Made by a program: the position numbers and the translations under genes
Assembly (NCBI GenBank): GCA_004009845.1
Contig: RMBW01000025.1
Coordinates: forward strand, 186,001-250,000
From: Davidsoniella eucalypti
Taxonomy: Eukaryota > Ascomycota > Sordariomycetes > Microascales > Ceratocystidaceae
Direction: 5' to 3'
Length of the DNA stretch: 64,000 bases
The notes under the pieces: generated by a model
What the model saw: only the letters and a program-made list of their open reading frames with translations
What the model was told of the DNA's origin: nothing
The model's database searches: none
Shown here: in pieces, positions 1-11,800 of the stretch
How positions within the stretch are numbered: the stretch's first letter is position 1
Layout: each line of letters begins with the position of its first letter

Positions 1-512
1 AAAAGTAAGAAATAAAAAAAAATAAAAAGTGTAGTAAATACAATACAGTAGCAGTGAATGCATGAAATGATAAAGGTACAATGCATATAGAGAGAATCGG
101 AATTCAGCTACTAATATCCCCGAGAGCTTCCTCATCTCAGCATCAACATATCCCCCTCCGTGACAATGATGGTATAAAGAAACGACGTGTTGGAAAAAAA
201 GAAGAAACATATGCTGTAGATAGGAGAAGAGGGGATTAATCAGATCTATATAGAAGCACTAAAGTTTGCGTGACAATAAGTGTATGGAATAAACCGAGAC
301 AAAGCAACTCCCTTAGAGATACAGTCGCCTTTAGGCAGCTTTTTTTCTTCTACAACGCCCATCTTATGCATATACACCAAGTAAGAGATATATGAGAGTG
401 AAAGCACATGGGACATCATCATACTGAAAACATGGAGGTAGACCGGTTCTATGAGTTTTCCGGTCTAAATTCAAGTGTCTTACGGCCGAGGGTCCTCGAT
501 GAGCATACCATC
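1..512. other. 3' flank of the SS18-like gene
   Basis: AT-rich, low-complexity sequence downstream of the minus-strand SS18-like gene, with A-runs and short open frames only. It most likely holds that gene's 3' UTR. I see no other gene here. Confidence 0.5.
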
Positions 513-2765
513 CTAAGACATACCCGAGGTTCCTCCGCCTTGGCCTGACATCGGTGGCCGCTGCTGCTGTTGTTGCTGCTGTTGCGGCATACCAGGACCG
601 CCTGGTATTTGGTTCATTTGAGCCATCTGTCCCATCTGCATGGGGTTCATCTGGCCCATGTGACCATACTGGCCCATACCACCCATCATGCCCATTTGAT
701 TCATTTGAAGCTGTTGCTGCTGCATCTGCATTGGGTTCATGGGGTTCATTCCACCCATTTGCCCCATCTGGCCCATGGACATCTGGCCCATCTGCATAGG
801 GTTCATAGGCATATGGCCCATTTGGTGACCCATTGGCTGCATGTGGCCCATCTGGGAATGTGGCATTTGTCCCATAGCACCCATATGTGCCATTTGCTGC
901 TGGATAGCCATCATTTGGCGTTGCTGGGCATTCATTTGCTGCGACATCATCTGAGGAGGCATTTGAGGCTGCTGAGCCATGTTGCGCATTTGTTGATGCT
1001 GCGGGTGCTGCTGCGGGTGCTGCTGCGAGGGCTGTTGAGGTGGCTGCTGCTGTTGTTGTGGTGGTGACTGTTGGTTTGGTTGTTGCTGTTGTTGTTGCTG
1101 CTGCTGCTTTTGTTGTTGTTGGCCCGGCGGAAGCTGGTGTTGCTGGGCCGGAGATGGCTTGTGCTGCAACTGCGGTGTCGACCGTGCCGATGATGATTGA
1201 TGTTGGTTTTGGGGTTGCGGAGTAGGCGGTTGTTGAGGGGCTTGCTGCATTTGAGGTGGCTGCTGTGGCGGTAGTTGGGCTTGTTGTTGCGGCACTGGTG
1301 TTGATTTTCTAGATGGCGGTTGGTGCTGAGGCTGGCCCATCTGTGGATGCGGTTGATGTTGCGCTTGAGGTGTACCTTGTCCTGGCTGTGTTGGACGCGT
1401 GGGACCGAAGGAGACCTCCTTGTTGGGATCGACACCAGGAAACAAGCTCTGCAGTTTACTATAGAGTTCCTTAAGGTTCTTGTCTCGTGCAATGCGCTCA
1501 GCGACTGCATCAAGGTTGACTGCATTGGGACCGTCTATGCCTTGCGGGTTAATTCTTAGTCGGAAGTTTAGGTTGAGGGGCGGGGAGGTTAGCACGGTTG
1601 GCCGCGGAAGTCCCTTAGATTTCCGATCAGCTAACGCAGCTAAGAATTGGAGGTTTGAACCAAGGCGTCGTAGGCATCTAGGGGGTGAGTGTTAGTTGGT
1701 ACTCTATGGTATTTGCTGGCATCGTTGTGTTAACTTACTGGCCGTTGTCTTTGGTTGCCTCGTCTTCTATCATTTTGTCGCCTTCACGCTTGGCCTCAGC
1801 AATAGTATATTGCAATTGGATAGTTTCGTATAATAGCTCTTCGTTTATATCTAAAAGGACACTGAAGCGTTCTACCTCCAATGCCTCTACCCGAGGACTC
1901 TGTGCGACAGGGGAAGCCGGAACAGGATGTCCCGGTGCCGTAGCGGAGGTCGGTGTTGGAAACGTCGGTGTCTGGGGCGTAGTTATAGTCGCGCTTTGAG
2001 GTTGATTGAGCGGTGGTTGCATGACATTTTGCGGCGGCATAGGCTGGGGAGTAGTGAACTGCGGCTTCTGCATTGGCGTCGGCGTGCCTTGCGATGTTAC
2101 GGACATTGGGCGTTGGGGAGTGCCCATTCCCATTTGACCGGGCATATTATTCTGTTGCATACTGTGTCGTTGCTGTTGCTGTTGTTGCTGTTGGGGTGGC
2201 ATCACTGGTTGCTGGCCGGGCATTGGTGGGTTCCCGCCTAGAAATCCCATGTGGCTGCCCATCATGAAGTTTGGGTTGTTGAACTGCTGTTGTTGGCTAG
2301 AGGGTGACGGACTCCCTGAGGGGTATGGCTGGCCCTGGAATTGGTTGTTGTTGGGAAATCCTATAATCTATGTTAGCATATGTGTGACAAGCTAGATATC
2401 ACCAGAAGTGCATGTAGCCCAGATGTGGTGCTTGCTTTCTTCTGCTGCGAGAGTCTCTAGCATCATTAAAGTGATGCGCGAAAATACGTCAACGTACGGT
2501 GCTGGCCATTCACAGGCATGTGCTGCATAGGCTGATTTGGCATCATGCCTCCTTGGCCTCCCATCACTGTCGGGCTGCCGGCCATGAAGTTCTGGCCTCC
2601 CATGTTTGGGAATTGCTGAGGGTTGAACATCATCGGGTTACCAGGCTGTCCTCCCGGCGGCATTTGTGGGTTTTGCGGGTGCTGTGGCTGGTGCTGTTGC
2701 GGGTTGAAGCCGGCCGGCGATCCGGATGACGCGCCGGGATAGAATCCAGAGGAATTCTGATACAT
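513..2765 (-). CDS. SS18/SSXT-family chromatin-remodelling protein, Q/M-rich
   Basis: Three exons fit: 2765-2498, 2360-1739 and 1677-513, giving 684 aa. The introns are 137 and 61 bp, the second with GTAAGT, ACTAAC and TAG. The ATG at 2765 has the context ACCACCATG; the longer open frame upstream has no ATG. Joining exons 2 and 3 restores an SSXT-like helix pair: 'ERFSVLLDINEELLYETI' followed by 'CLRRLGSNLQFLAALADR', which resembles the SS18/GIF N-terminal domain that binds SWI/SNF (BAF) ATPase modules in animals and plants. Both flanks are Gln, Pro and Met rich. The C-terminal third consists of irregular QMG/NPMQ motifs and polyQ runs, like the prion-like QPGY region of SS18. It is likely a nuclear co-activator subunit. 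The family call rests on the short domain; the rest is low complexity and carries no family information. Confidence 0.72.
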
Positions 2766-3845
2766 GGTGGTGAGGCGAAGGTAGTGCGATGGCAACTTCT
2801 CGGCCCGAAACTGGTCTAGAATGTCGCCGTGATGCTACGCAAGTCGATGCCGAGGTTATATGTGTCTATATCTATGTGTGAGGTTGAGACGCAGTAAGAA
2901 GCTCAATGTGCATGTACACTAGGCATCAATCTGATAGCGATGGCGTAGACCTTTCTTTTTCTTTTGAATCCACCGAGGGGTCCAGAAGGTCAGGTCGTCG
3001 ACTCCGGAGATGTTTGCGGAAAACAATACAATACGGCCTCGATCGCTCGTGTTATCGAACAAACCCGACTTTTCAGGGCACGAAGGACGTCGAATCAAAT
3101 CGACGTGAGCTTGCCAGGACAATTGAACAGGCGCAAAACGCCTCGAAGATCCAGGCGATGATATGTACAGCGTAGAAAAGAACAGGACGCGCAATATGGG
3201 AGATATTAGAAGACGGATGGCGTTTTTTTGCGACGAGGGCAAGGCTGAAGTTACAGCTTGTTCTAGATGCGCGATAGCTCGGCCTAAACAGAAACTTGCG
3301 ATGGGTCCAGCAAATCAACATAAGAAAATCGATAAAAAACAGACAATAAAATGCGCGCCTGGGACAGAATTGGGAGTTGGTGTGTCACGGAAAGGCTTAC
3401 CTTACCATCCTCTTCTTTCTCTACCAAGATGCGCGCTGTAAAAAGCGTAAAAGCAGTTGCAACAAACGCGCATGGGTGAGGCTGAAACCCGCCAGCCAAT
3501 GATATTGCACCGTCGGCCTCTGAGCTCTAGCCCGATTAGGCGACAGAGTAGGTCTGGCTGTGGCTGACAGTGGCGCATCGTTCACTTGCTTATGATCCTG
3601 TCACTTTTATTTGCAGTACCACGTCAAATCGTGACATACATGTTGTAAAAGTGATATCCAGTATGTTTTGTCACTGCATGTCGTCTGCGTTCTGGGTCTA
3701 ATTAAAATCTAAGCTAATCAGACAATGGTGAATAGAGTTGCTCATAGTATAGCAAACAGTTGACACTGGTGGCAATATACTCAGAACTAAGCATATTTTG
3801 TTAGGGTTTGCACTTTGTAATCTTGCAGTCACAGATATTTAACTT

Positions 3846-3852
3846 TGACTCA
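3846..3852 (+). promoter_or_regulatory. Gcn4/CPC1-type site TGACTCA upstream of HIS5
   Basis: Perfect match to the TGA(C/G)TCA element bound by the bZIP activator Gcn4/CPC1/CpcA, which induces amino-acid biosynthesis genes on starvation. It lies about 0.4 kb before the HIS5 ATG. A near match, TGACTCT, is at 3935-3941. Confidence 0.6.
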
Positions 3853-3983
3853 ACCAAGCTGCATAACAGCATAAATGTCACGCCGGCTACCGTGACCAAG
3901 AGTTGACTGATTCGGCCTACGTTGTCCATCGGGTTGACTCTGTAGAAGTGATTTATGCGTCCAAAGGGGTTTTGCAGCTAACA

Positions 3984-3990
3984 TGAGTCA
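3984..3990 (+). promoter_or_regulatory. Gcn4/CPC1-type site TGAGTCA upstream of HIS5
   Basis: Second perfect TGA(C/G)TCA element, about 250 bp before the HIS5 start codon. With the first site it supports cross-pathway control of this histidine gene. Confidence 0.6.
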
Positions 3991-4242
3991 CTACCCCCCA
4001 CATTAACAAGAAGCCTGTGCCAATAATAGACTGGCTAATAACTCCGTTGTCGCTGGCTCTGACTGGCCCAAAAAGGATTTATATGCGACTGAATGCGACA
4101 GTATTTACCAGTATTCATAGCTTGAATCGATTGTGAAAAAAGGCTGATAGTACCGAATAGTCTGAAGTCTATCACAATCTTCTTGTCACTTTGTTGTTTG
4201 CCTAGATCGCCACTTCTGCCAGCCATACCCACCATACCCACC

Positions 4243-5554
4243 ATGTCGCCCTTCAACCTCGAGACTTGCGCTCGGCCAAACATTCTTGCTCTGGAGCCAT
4301 ACCGATGCGCACGCGAGTTCGTCTTCCCATAAAGCCTATATGTCCATACTTGAGATATCTCTCTATGTGTGTAACTTGAAACCGCATGTGTGCTAACAGC
4401 CTCCTCTACTTACCTGTGCACGCAGTGATTACAAAGATGACGGCAAGAACATTCTCTTGGATGCCAATGAAAATGCCTATGGCCCATCCTTGATCACATC
4501 TTTACTACCGGCCGAGTCATTGTTGTCGCAGCAGGACTTCCTGGGCCTGCACAGATACCCCGATCCTCACCAAGAGTCTCTCAAGGAGCTGTTGTGCAAA
4601 CTTCGCACCACCCATGCCCACACCTCCAAGCTCCTTAAGCCCGAGAACCTGTTCTGCGGTGTCGGCAGTGACGAAGCTATCGATGCCGTGCTTAGATGTT
4701 TCTGTGTCCCCGGCACGGACCGTATCTTGACGTGCCCACCTACCTACGGCATGTACTCTGTCTCGGCGCAAGTAAACGATATTCAAATTGTCAAGGTCCC
4801 TCTCCAGCCGGCCCCAGAGTTTGGTCTTGATGTTCCCGCTATATTGAAGACACTGAGCGAAGAGAAAAACATCAAGGTTGCCTACTTCTGCTCCCCTGGT
4901 AATCCTACCGGCTCCCTTTTGGCTAAGGAGGATATTAAGAAAGTGCTGGAACACCCCACATGGAACGGTATCGTAGTTGTCGATGAGGCGTACATTGACT
5001 TCTCGGACGATAGCGCATCACTCGCCGAGTATGTGCTTGAATGGCCAAACCTAATTGTCATGCAAACTCTCTCCAAAGCCTTCGGAATGGCCGGTATCCG
5101 TCTTGGTACCGCGTTTACTTCTCCCCCGATTGCCCGTCTTCTGAACAGCCTAAAGGCTCCCTACAACATATCATCTCCTACGAGCGCCCTGGCCAAATAT
5201 GCCGTATCTACTGGCGTGTCAGTCATGCGCACAAACCGCGCCAAGCTCGTTGCTCAACGGCAAAGAGTCCTCGAGGAACTACCCAAGATTGCTGGTGTTG
5301 GCCGTTTGCGTGGCGGAGTTGAGAGCAATTTCCTTCTGTATGAAATGTTGAACGCCAAAGGCGAGCCCGATAATGCTGTTGCTCAGGCTGTCTACACCCG
5401 TCTGGCCGAGCAGATGGGCGTTGTTGTGCGGTTCCGTGGCAAGGAGTTGGGCTGCTTAGGTTGTTTAAGAATCACCATCGGCACAGAAGAAGAGGTGACT
5501 CGCTTACTTGCCGCTATCAAAAATAGCCTTAAAGAGGTGTGGGGTTCTCTATAG
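4243..5554 (+). CDS. HIS5: Histidinol-phosphate aminotransferase
   Basis: PLP enzyme converting imidazole-acetol phosphate plus glutamate to histidinol phosphate plus 2-oxoglutarate, in histidine biosynthesis (cytosol). Two exons, 4243-4316 and 4426-5554, encode 400 aa. The 109 bp intron has a GTTCGT donor, a CTAAC branch site and CAG acceptor; joining gives 'ALEPYRCARDDYKDDGKN', a typical fungal HisC N-terminus. Landmarks are 'LDANENAYGP' near residue 35, 'SPGNPTG' near 182, 'VVDEAYIDF' near 210 and the Schiff-base lysine in 'LSKAFGMAG' (about K242). Length and motifs are full. The start codon context is CCACCATGT. Two Gcn4-type sites upstream suggest starvation control. Divergent from the SS18-like gene. 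Confidence 0.95.
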
Positions 5555-6210
5555 ATACCACAACTGATAATAGCCCGTCAATAGCAAAATAAACTTACCT
5601 ATGTTCACACATAGTAATCTACATATTGATGTAAAACTTGACAATGCTATATGTATCCCTTGCACGGGACTCGCTATATCTATCCTTTGTGAAAATCACT
5701 ACTGTATCTCTGGATCATCACTAGATTGAGGAGTAATGAGACAACGCCGTTGGCCGTTAGATGATAATTTATCCCACCATCATACCAGACTAAAGATATG
5801 CTGAGGGTCAATACAGCCACATAGTTATGAGGAAACCACTTTTGTGGGATGTCGATAGGCTGGAATGGAACGGACCGGCAGAGAATCTTTCTACATGAGG
5901 AAGATATAATGTTATGTACTACTATAGAGTGAAACACTGAACCCGAATTCAAATAACAATAAAGGCTTTGTATCGCCCTAGATTGACCGTGTGAGGCATG
6001 AGCTACCATGGGGACAGGTATACACAATAATAAACAATCGAGCTCATGCATCTAATAACAATATAAGACCGGGCAAGTTCCATATGTTTGATGGACTCCA
6101 TTGTGAGACGTGCAGTGCAATTTCACATCGATTCTCAGCGGCAGTAAGATTCATTAGCATCTCTTTCTTATACGTTCATTCATTATCGTTTGTTCTATTA
6201 TCTTAGCGGC
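5555..6210. other. Intergenic spacer, HIS5 3' flank and promoter of next gene
   Basis: AT-rich sequence with no credible coding frame. It must contain the HIS5 3' end and the leader of the downstream unknown gene. Confidence 0.5.
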
Positions 6211-6906
6211 ATGGCACCCGTCTATTCCCCTTTTACTTATGCCCGCCGGCTTTTTAAGACGAAAAAGGCCGTTCAGATTGATTCTGCGGCTGTAGCCCCC
6301 GACAAGAAGCCTAGAACAGAGTTTCTATGGCGGAAAAAGAGGATATCATATGTTCTCGTTGTTTCCCATGGGCCAAAACGCTGGCTTCCGACTCATCATG
6401 GCCAGGTTGAATATCCGACTTACATCTTCTCACCAGATGGATCAACCTACAAAGACTCACCACAGAATGGACCGTCAACAAAGGGCATAGTTTCTTTCAA
6501 CAAATGGGGCTGTGATCATTGTATGCCACAAGCTGTCAAAGCAAGCTCAAATAGCGACGTCAAGGCCGGTAATATGGCTGTTCTACTCGAAATTTCATCA
6601 GTCAAGATCAAGAAGCTCAAGCTGCAAACATCACCACGCCCACTAAGCGGCCTTGATGGAGAGAAAGACCCTCTCGACACGACAGTCCACAACTATGCAC
6701 CAGGAACTTGCCCGGTCTGCTCTTCGAAGAAAGTACAGAAAGTGCGCAAAAGGCTACGCTCTCGGATGGTGTTGTTGCCGAGTTACATGACAGGAAATCC
6801 TCGCGATGAGCCAGCTTCAAGCGAGGAGAGTGATGAAGATTCATTGAGGCTCCAGTCTATCAGAAAGTTCCCAACTGCTCCCTGTACTGCATTTCTCTTT
6901 GGCTAA
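6211..6906 (+). CDS. Unknown protein with two CxxC pairs
   Basis: Uninterrupted 231 aa frame; I chose the ATG at 6211 because the protein begins there with a clean 'MAPVYSPFTY' and the upstream in-frame Met lies in leader-like sequence. I do not recognise the family. Visible features are a basic N-terminus, a C101-x2-C104 pair ('GCDHC') and a second C167-x2-C170 pair ('CPVC'), which could form a split zinc site; a lysine-rich segment after the second pair; and an acidic serine patch near residues 203-210. There are no membrane segments or signal peptide. Intronless. No function can be assigned; nuclear localisation is a guess from composition. Confidence 0.65.
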   Translation: MAPVYSPFTYARRLFKTKKAVQIDSAAVAPDKKPRTEFLWRKKRISYVLVVSHGPKRWLPTHHGQVEYPTYIFSPDGSTYKDSPQNGPSTKGIVSFNKWGCDHCMPQAVKASSNSDVKAGNMAVLLEISSVKIKKLKLQTSPRPLSGLDGEKDPLDTTVHNYAPGTCPVCSSKKVQKVRKRLRSRMVLLPSYMTGNPRDEPASSEESDEDSLRLQSIRKFPTAPCTAFLFG

Positions 6907-7410
6907 ACAAGCCTTCATTAGGAGTGATTATTTGCTGTGTTTCCTCGGTTTTATATAGTCGGATGAAATGAAACGACAGGCCTCAATAACGCATCTGTAT
7001 CGAATTAGTCAAACACTATGTGTCAACTGTGTGCGTGTCTAGCTATGAGCCACTAATAGGGTTAGTCACATAGTCGTGTAATCCCGTGACTTGACCCACT
7101 TTTAACGTGTCGTTGGTCGCGTGGCAACGAAGGAGATTTCCTATATTAATCGTGCCTCTGGTGACCCTGGTAAACAAATCTCTAAGCTAGCCAGCCTTCC
7201 AAACTCTCAGCATTCCGCTTGATCAATTCAATCGATCGACATCATTCTGTTGAACGATTATTTTGTTTCCGACCTGAATTGACAGAACACCAATTTTAAT
7301 TTTTATCATTTTTCTTATTTATATCCTGCTTCTTTTGCTCGAAATAGGCTGACGGACTTCCAGAATTTCGCGTCTGGAGTTGCCTAATAGCTTTCCTTAT
7401 AGTCATAATA
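6907..7410. other. Intergenic spacer
   Basis: About 500 bp between two plus-strand genes. No coding signal seen. Presumably 3' UTR of the CxxC protein and promoter/leader of the chromodomain-like gene. Confidence 0.45.
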
Positions 7411-8833
7411 ATGTTCAAGTCTCCCTCACCTGTTGAAAGCCATTCGTCTGCCATTGATACCAACGACACAGCCTCTGATAGATCTTCTCGCCGACCAGAG
7501 AAGCGTGCTCGTTCATCATTTTTTACTAGAGCGAACCGTTTTACTCCTAGTACGGGAATTGGTATGTCATCTATTATGCGTACAATATCTACTTCCCTAC
7601 TGACAGCAAGTAAAGTTACAGGCTTGTTTGGTAGCAACATATCCGATAGTAACCTGGAAACCGCCGAACCGAAGCCTGGCATGTCAGCGGAATCCACATC
7701 AGAGAAAGACACCTCAGAGGTGGAACCCTCCGTCGAGGGAAATTGTAGGTCCCGATTATTCATATCCACTATCACTACTTGGAAATCAGGTTACTTTTTC
7801 ACCAACGAGGAGACATCTGCTAACCACCAAGATAATTATAGATGGATATAATGAACAAACACCTATCCAGCGTTTCGGTCTGCTTGCGAGACTGACTGCA
7901 TTTGAGTCCTCCGAAAGACGCCATATATCTGAAATCCCTTGTTCGCCACCAGCAGTGATCGCACCCGCCAAACCTTCCCATTCCCCGCCTAGAAGGTCGT
8001 CATCGCCCCCGCCTATCACACGAGCAGAACTGTCATCGGATCCACCACAAGCGCCTGGGGCATCTTCGTCACCGGAGCTGGGTGTGCAACGGGCGGAACT
8101 GATGGTCCGCAACTCTCTAGACATCATGGTATCCGACGAGGAAGATAGTGTACCAGCGACTAATCATAAGAAGAGCGACGTATCCTCATTTAACAACAAT
8201 CTTTTCAAATCATGCTCGAAAAAGCGAAAGGCGGAGATGGATTCCCTGCCCGCTGAGGATGACAACTCTAATAGCCCATCTATCATACTCACAGTCAATA
8301 GCAAGCGTAGAGAAAATCTACGTCAAGAACAAGACGCCGATGAAGACGCCTCCGACTCACCAGAAGACTCTCCCGATGAGAGCAAGCCTTCAGTACATAA
8401 TATTGTGAACCACCGGCCTTTAGAAACCGACCCTAACAGATTTGAACTCTTGATTTCATGGGACAAGGATGAACTTAGTGAGGATCATACTTGGGTACGC
8501 GAAGAGGAAGTAATGCAAGATTCACCAGGCGCCTATTTCAAATATTGGCGCACTGTGGGTGGTCGAGAAGTACATGTTGAAGATCCAGAACTCTGGTACA
8601 TGTTCAGCATAAAGCGTGAGCGTAGATCTGGCCGCAACAGATCGTATCTTGTCGAGTGGCTCGGTTCGCGGGAACTGAGTTGGGAGCCAGAGTCGAACGT
8701 GAAGAAGGTTGCCGGCAAGCTTCTGGCCGAGTTCCGGGCCAAGCAGGACTTGAAGGATCAACAAAAAGCCATGAAGAAGGGAATTGGCCGGACACCGAAG
8801 ACACCTCGGAGCGCCAAGAAGATTGCGAAATAA
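7411..8833 (+). CDS. Chromodomain-like protein (tandem chromo/chromo-shadow-like folds)
   Basis: Best model has three exons, 7411-7561, 7622-7744 and 7842-8833, giving 421 aa. The second intron (97 bp: GTAGGT, CTAAC, TATAG) is required because the frame is otherwise closed. The first (60 bp: GTATGT, CTACTGAC, TTACAG) is in frame, so retention would add 20 residues. The long N-terminal part is disordered, Ser/Pro/Asp rich, with basic patches ('KKRKAE'). The C-terminal 130 residues contain two chromo-like units: about 291-330, 'FELLISWDKDELSEDHTWV', and about 343-389, 'YLVEWLGSRELSWEPES', the latter with the typical Y-x-V-x-W and W-E-P pattern. The tail is Lys rich. Probably a nuclear, histone-tail- or chromatin-binding protein. 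It is not a clear HP1, and aromatic-cage residues need alignment. Confidence 0.72.
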
Positions 8834-11800
8834 ATGCTTCGAAAGACGTACCATTTTTTTTCCTAATTTTTTTTCTGTATCTATCAAGTATTAGCACGGA
8901 TTGTGTTTATTCAGACATATAGTACTAGCATTAATACTGATATAGAACGTTACAATTGTTAAGCTATGTCTTTTCAGATCTAGTTGTATGTAAATTTTGT
9001 GAAAACCATTGGAAGCTTTTTAGAATGAATATCACATCAAGAGAATATATAATGTACACAACCGTATGTACCGGTACTTGTCCCATCTATATACGGCCAA
9101 GTGACACCGGGCTTGTTGTGACTTATCTCTAAGTAGTAACCAAAAGCCGAGACGAGCCTCTTGGATATAGAGTAGCATCTATATTAGCTTAGGCTACTCG
9201 AAAGTGAAAATTCTGTCCAATAGCTACTCAGTTGAGGCTTGAAGTTCGACCCGTCTCGCTTCATGAGAACGAGGCGAACAAGAAACGGGTAATAGCTGAT
9301 GATGTGGCATTGGTGTTACGAGAGGCTTTCGGGTGCATCAGACATACACAGGGTCAAGGAGAATGGCTTGCGGAATAATGACTTGTTCAATCTCTTGAGT
9401 GGCTAGACTTTGTAGCTATTGTTAATGGCGGCGGCTATACCGGTTGCTGGGAGTACGAAAAGCAAAACAAGTGCAACTACAAGCCCTTTTGTCGTCCGAC
9501 CTATAATATCTCGTTTTATGATGTTCAAAACAGGCAGAATTTCTGAGAATGGATGTCGATCCGGATATCCCAGCCGACCTCACATGTTTTTCTTCTCTTT
9601 GTTTTTTATTTTTGTTTTTGTACTTTCCCACCCTTGAACGGGATGTTCATGTGATATGTCATGATAGATAGATGATATCGGGAATATGGTGGCATTTCCG
9701 TATATTCAACGCCGATGCTCCACGTGATATTGAGCCAATGATATCCTCACAGTACTGTATAGATAGAAATGGACATAACTATATACATAGGTCTAGAACT
9801 AGGTCGAAAATGTCTCTAGACTATATCCTTTTTCATGCATTGAAGTTCACTTAATGCTGTTGATAGATCACAACACAATCAATCACCAGGCTGGGCCTGC
9901 TTATCATGTCAACATTGACGAGTAATAAATGAGGAAAATGATACCGCATCATCGACAAACGAGGTCTTAATTAGAGAAAAAAAATGTCAGTTTAGCAACT
10001 CGACTCATCTTTACTCTTAAACTACCAAGATGGAAAAACACAAGACCTTGATGTGGTAGTAGTGGTGAAAATTTCCACTTTAATCATGGTGGTTGCCACC
10101 TAGTCAGATTAGGCATGCCAAAGGCTTTCTTTTTTTATTATTACAACATTATAGAAAAGTCATTTTGAAATGATCAACATGTGATAACTAGTTGGTTTTA
10201 ATATAAAGACAAAAACTGACTGGGCAAATTTATCACTGTAGAGTATTGTGATACTAGTACTTTACAGAGCTTAAGAGCATGAAAAACAAACAAACAAACA
10301 AACCGAAAGATCGTTTGCTGTGAGCTAATGTAACTATAGTATGAGCTATATGAGCTATCATGTTTCAATACAGCTCATGTGGGCAAGAAATGCACCAACA
10401 ATGTACGTCTCTAATCGCCCGACTAAAGCTGGAATATCTGCCTGCGTGAACCAGGAGTAACAAAATAACCTGTTGATGGCCGATACTGCAACAGTATCGT
10501 AATTTCGAGGTTAACTGAGACCACGGGCGATGCTGATGAATGATATATATTAATTAGGTGTTGTAAGGTAATAGAAGCAAGTTATAAGTGGAATAAGCTG
10601 TAGGGTTAATGGTCAACATGTACTCACACCCATCGTGTCGATAGAGGTAGTCGGAACGTCTGCACCTAAAACGACGGGCTGGCACATATACGATAGTGAC
10701 CTGTATGTGTAATCTACAATATATATATATATAGAAATGTGATTTTACGAGATTACGAGAAGGAGTTCACAGAAGTACATATGTATGTAGTTAGCCAATA
10801 ATGAAAGCCACCAGTTTTCTGTTGCAGTAGTGATCTTACCAATGAAAATGACTTATGTTTCAAACAACTGATAAAATGATAAAATAAAACGCCATATGAT
10901 AGAAAAGGCGTCATATTGATGCTGCATATATATATGTTCTTTTGGTATTATGATTATGCTTAGATGAAGATAGAATTCATGGATGTAATCAACATACTGT
11001 ATGTTAGATGTAACCATGTAATCTATACATAGTATGTAAAATTTGCTGAATACCTACTATACAGCCAAGTGCTAGAGGTGAAAGCCATGTTTCGTATTCT
11101 CACCGTCATTTTAGTGGAACAATGAAAAGCCATTAAGACGAGAAAAAAAGAAGTAGGAAATCCTACAACGACGGCAAAAACGACCGAATAGCTTCAATAG
11201 AAACATACGGGATAAGGGTGACCGTGGAATCATCACCTGATAAAGATGGGAATATCTCTATAAATATGATATAAAACTGACAGGTATAAATCAGATATAC
11301 TTCTACGTGTCCAACAAGGAAAAACAGTTTCTTGATATATGAAGTGTATGTAGTATAAAGTAGGGTGTTGAAAGTTGTACACAGTTGACAAAGCGAAATA
11401 TAGTGTTCCTACGACATATATTCGGATCAAAACCTTGACTCTTTGTGGCCATGTCAAACAGGGAGCGCTTGTACTGTGTGATTCCCCATTTGGACTAGAA
11501 AACATGGAACAGAGGGGACTCTTATAGGAGGATGCTTGAGTATATTAGTTCATTGTATGTTAGTATATTATGCGACCTGGCTAGAATAGTCTAAATTCAG
11601 ATGTACTTGGATTTCAATCTAGAATATATGTTTCTTTTTGTTCATACTATACACACCCTCAACTTGTCTTCAAGTGTATAAGGCAAATGGGCTGCCTCTG
11701 TGTATGATATAGTGAGTAAGGATAACTGAAAAAAAAACATTCTTAATTAGTTAATCACTAGTATCTGTATGTACTTGTTCTCTCTGTGATGAAAATAGGA

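Larger units (their letters stand above)
2766..4242. other. Divergent promoter region between SS18-like gene and HIS5
   Basis: A 1.5 kb spacer shared by two divergently transcribed genes. Open frames here are short and lack family features. The HIS5-proximal half contains Gcn4/CPC1-type sites, listed separately. Pyrimidine-rich stretches are consistent with 5' leaders. Confidence 0.5.

Noticed and set aside
554..1067. Long plus-strand frames rich in Ala, Leu and His opposite the SS18-like gene
   Set aside because: They are antisense shadows of CAG/ATG-rich codons on the minus strand and show no protein features.
7296..7775. 159 aa minus-strand frame at the chromodomain-like gene
   Set aside because: It lies opposite exons supported by splice signals and family sequence, so it is an antisense artefact.
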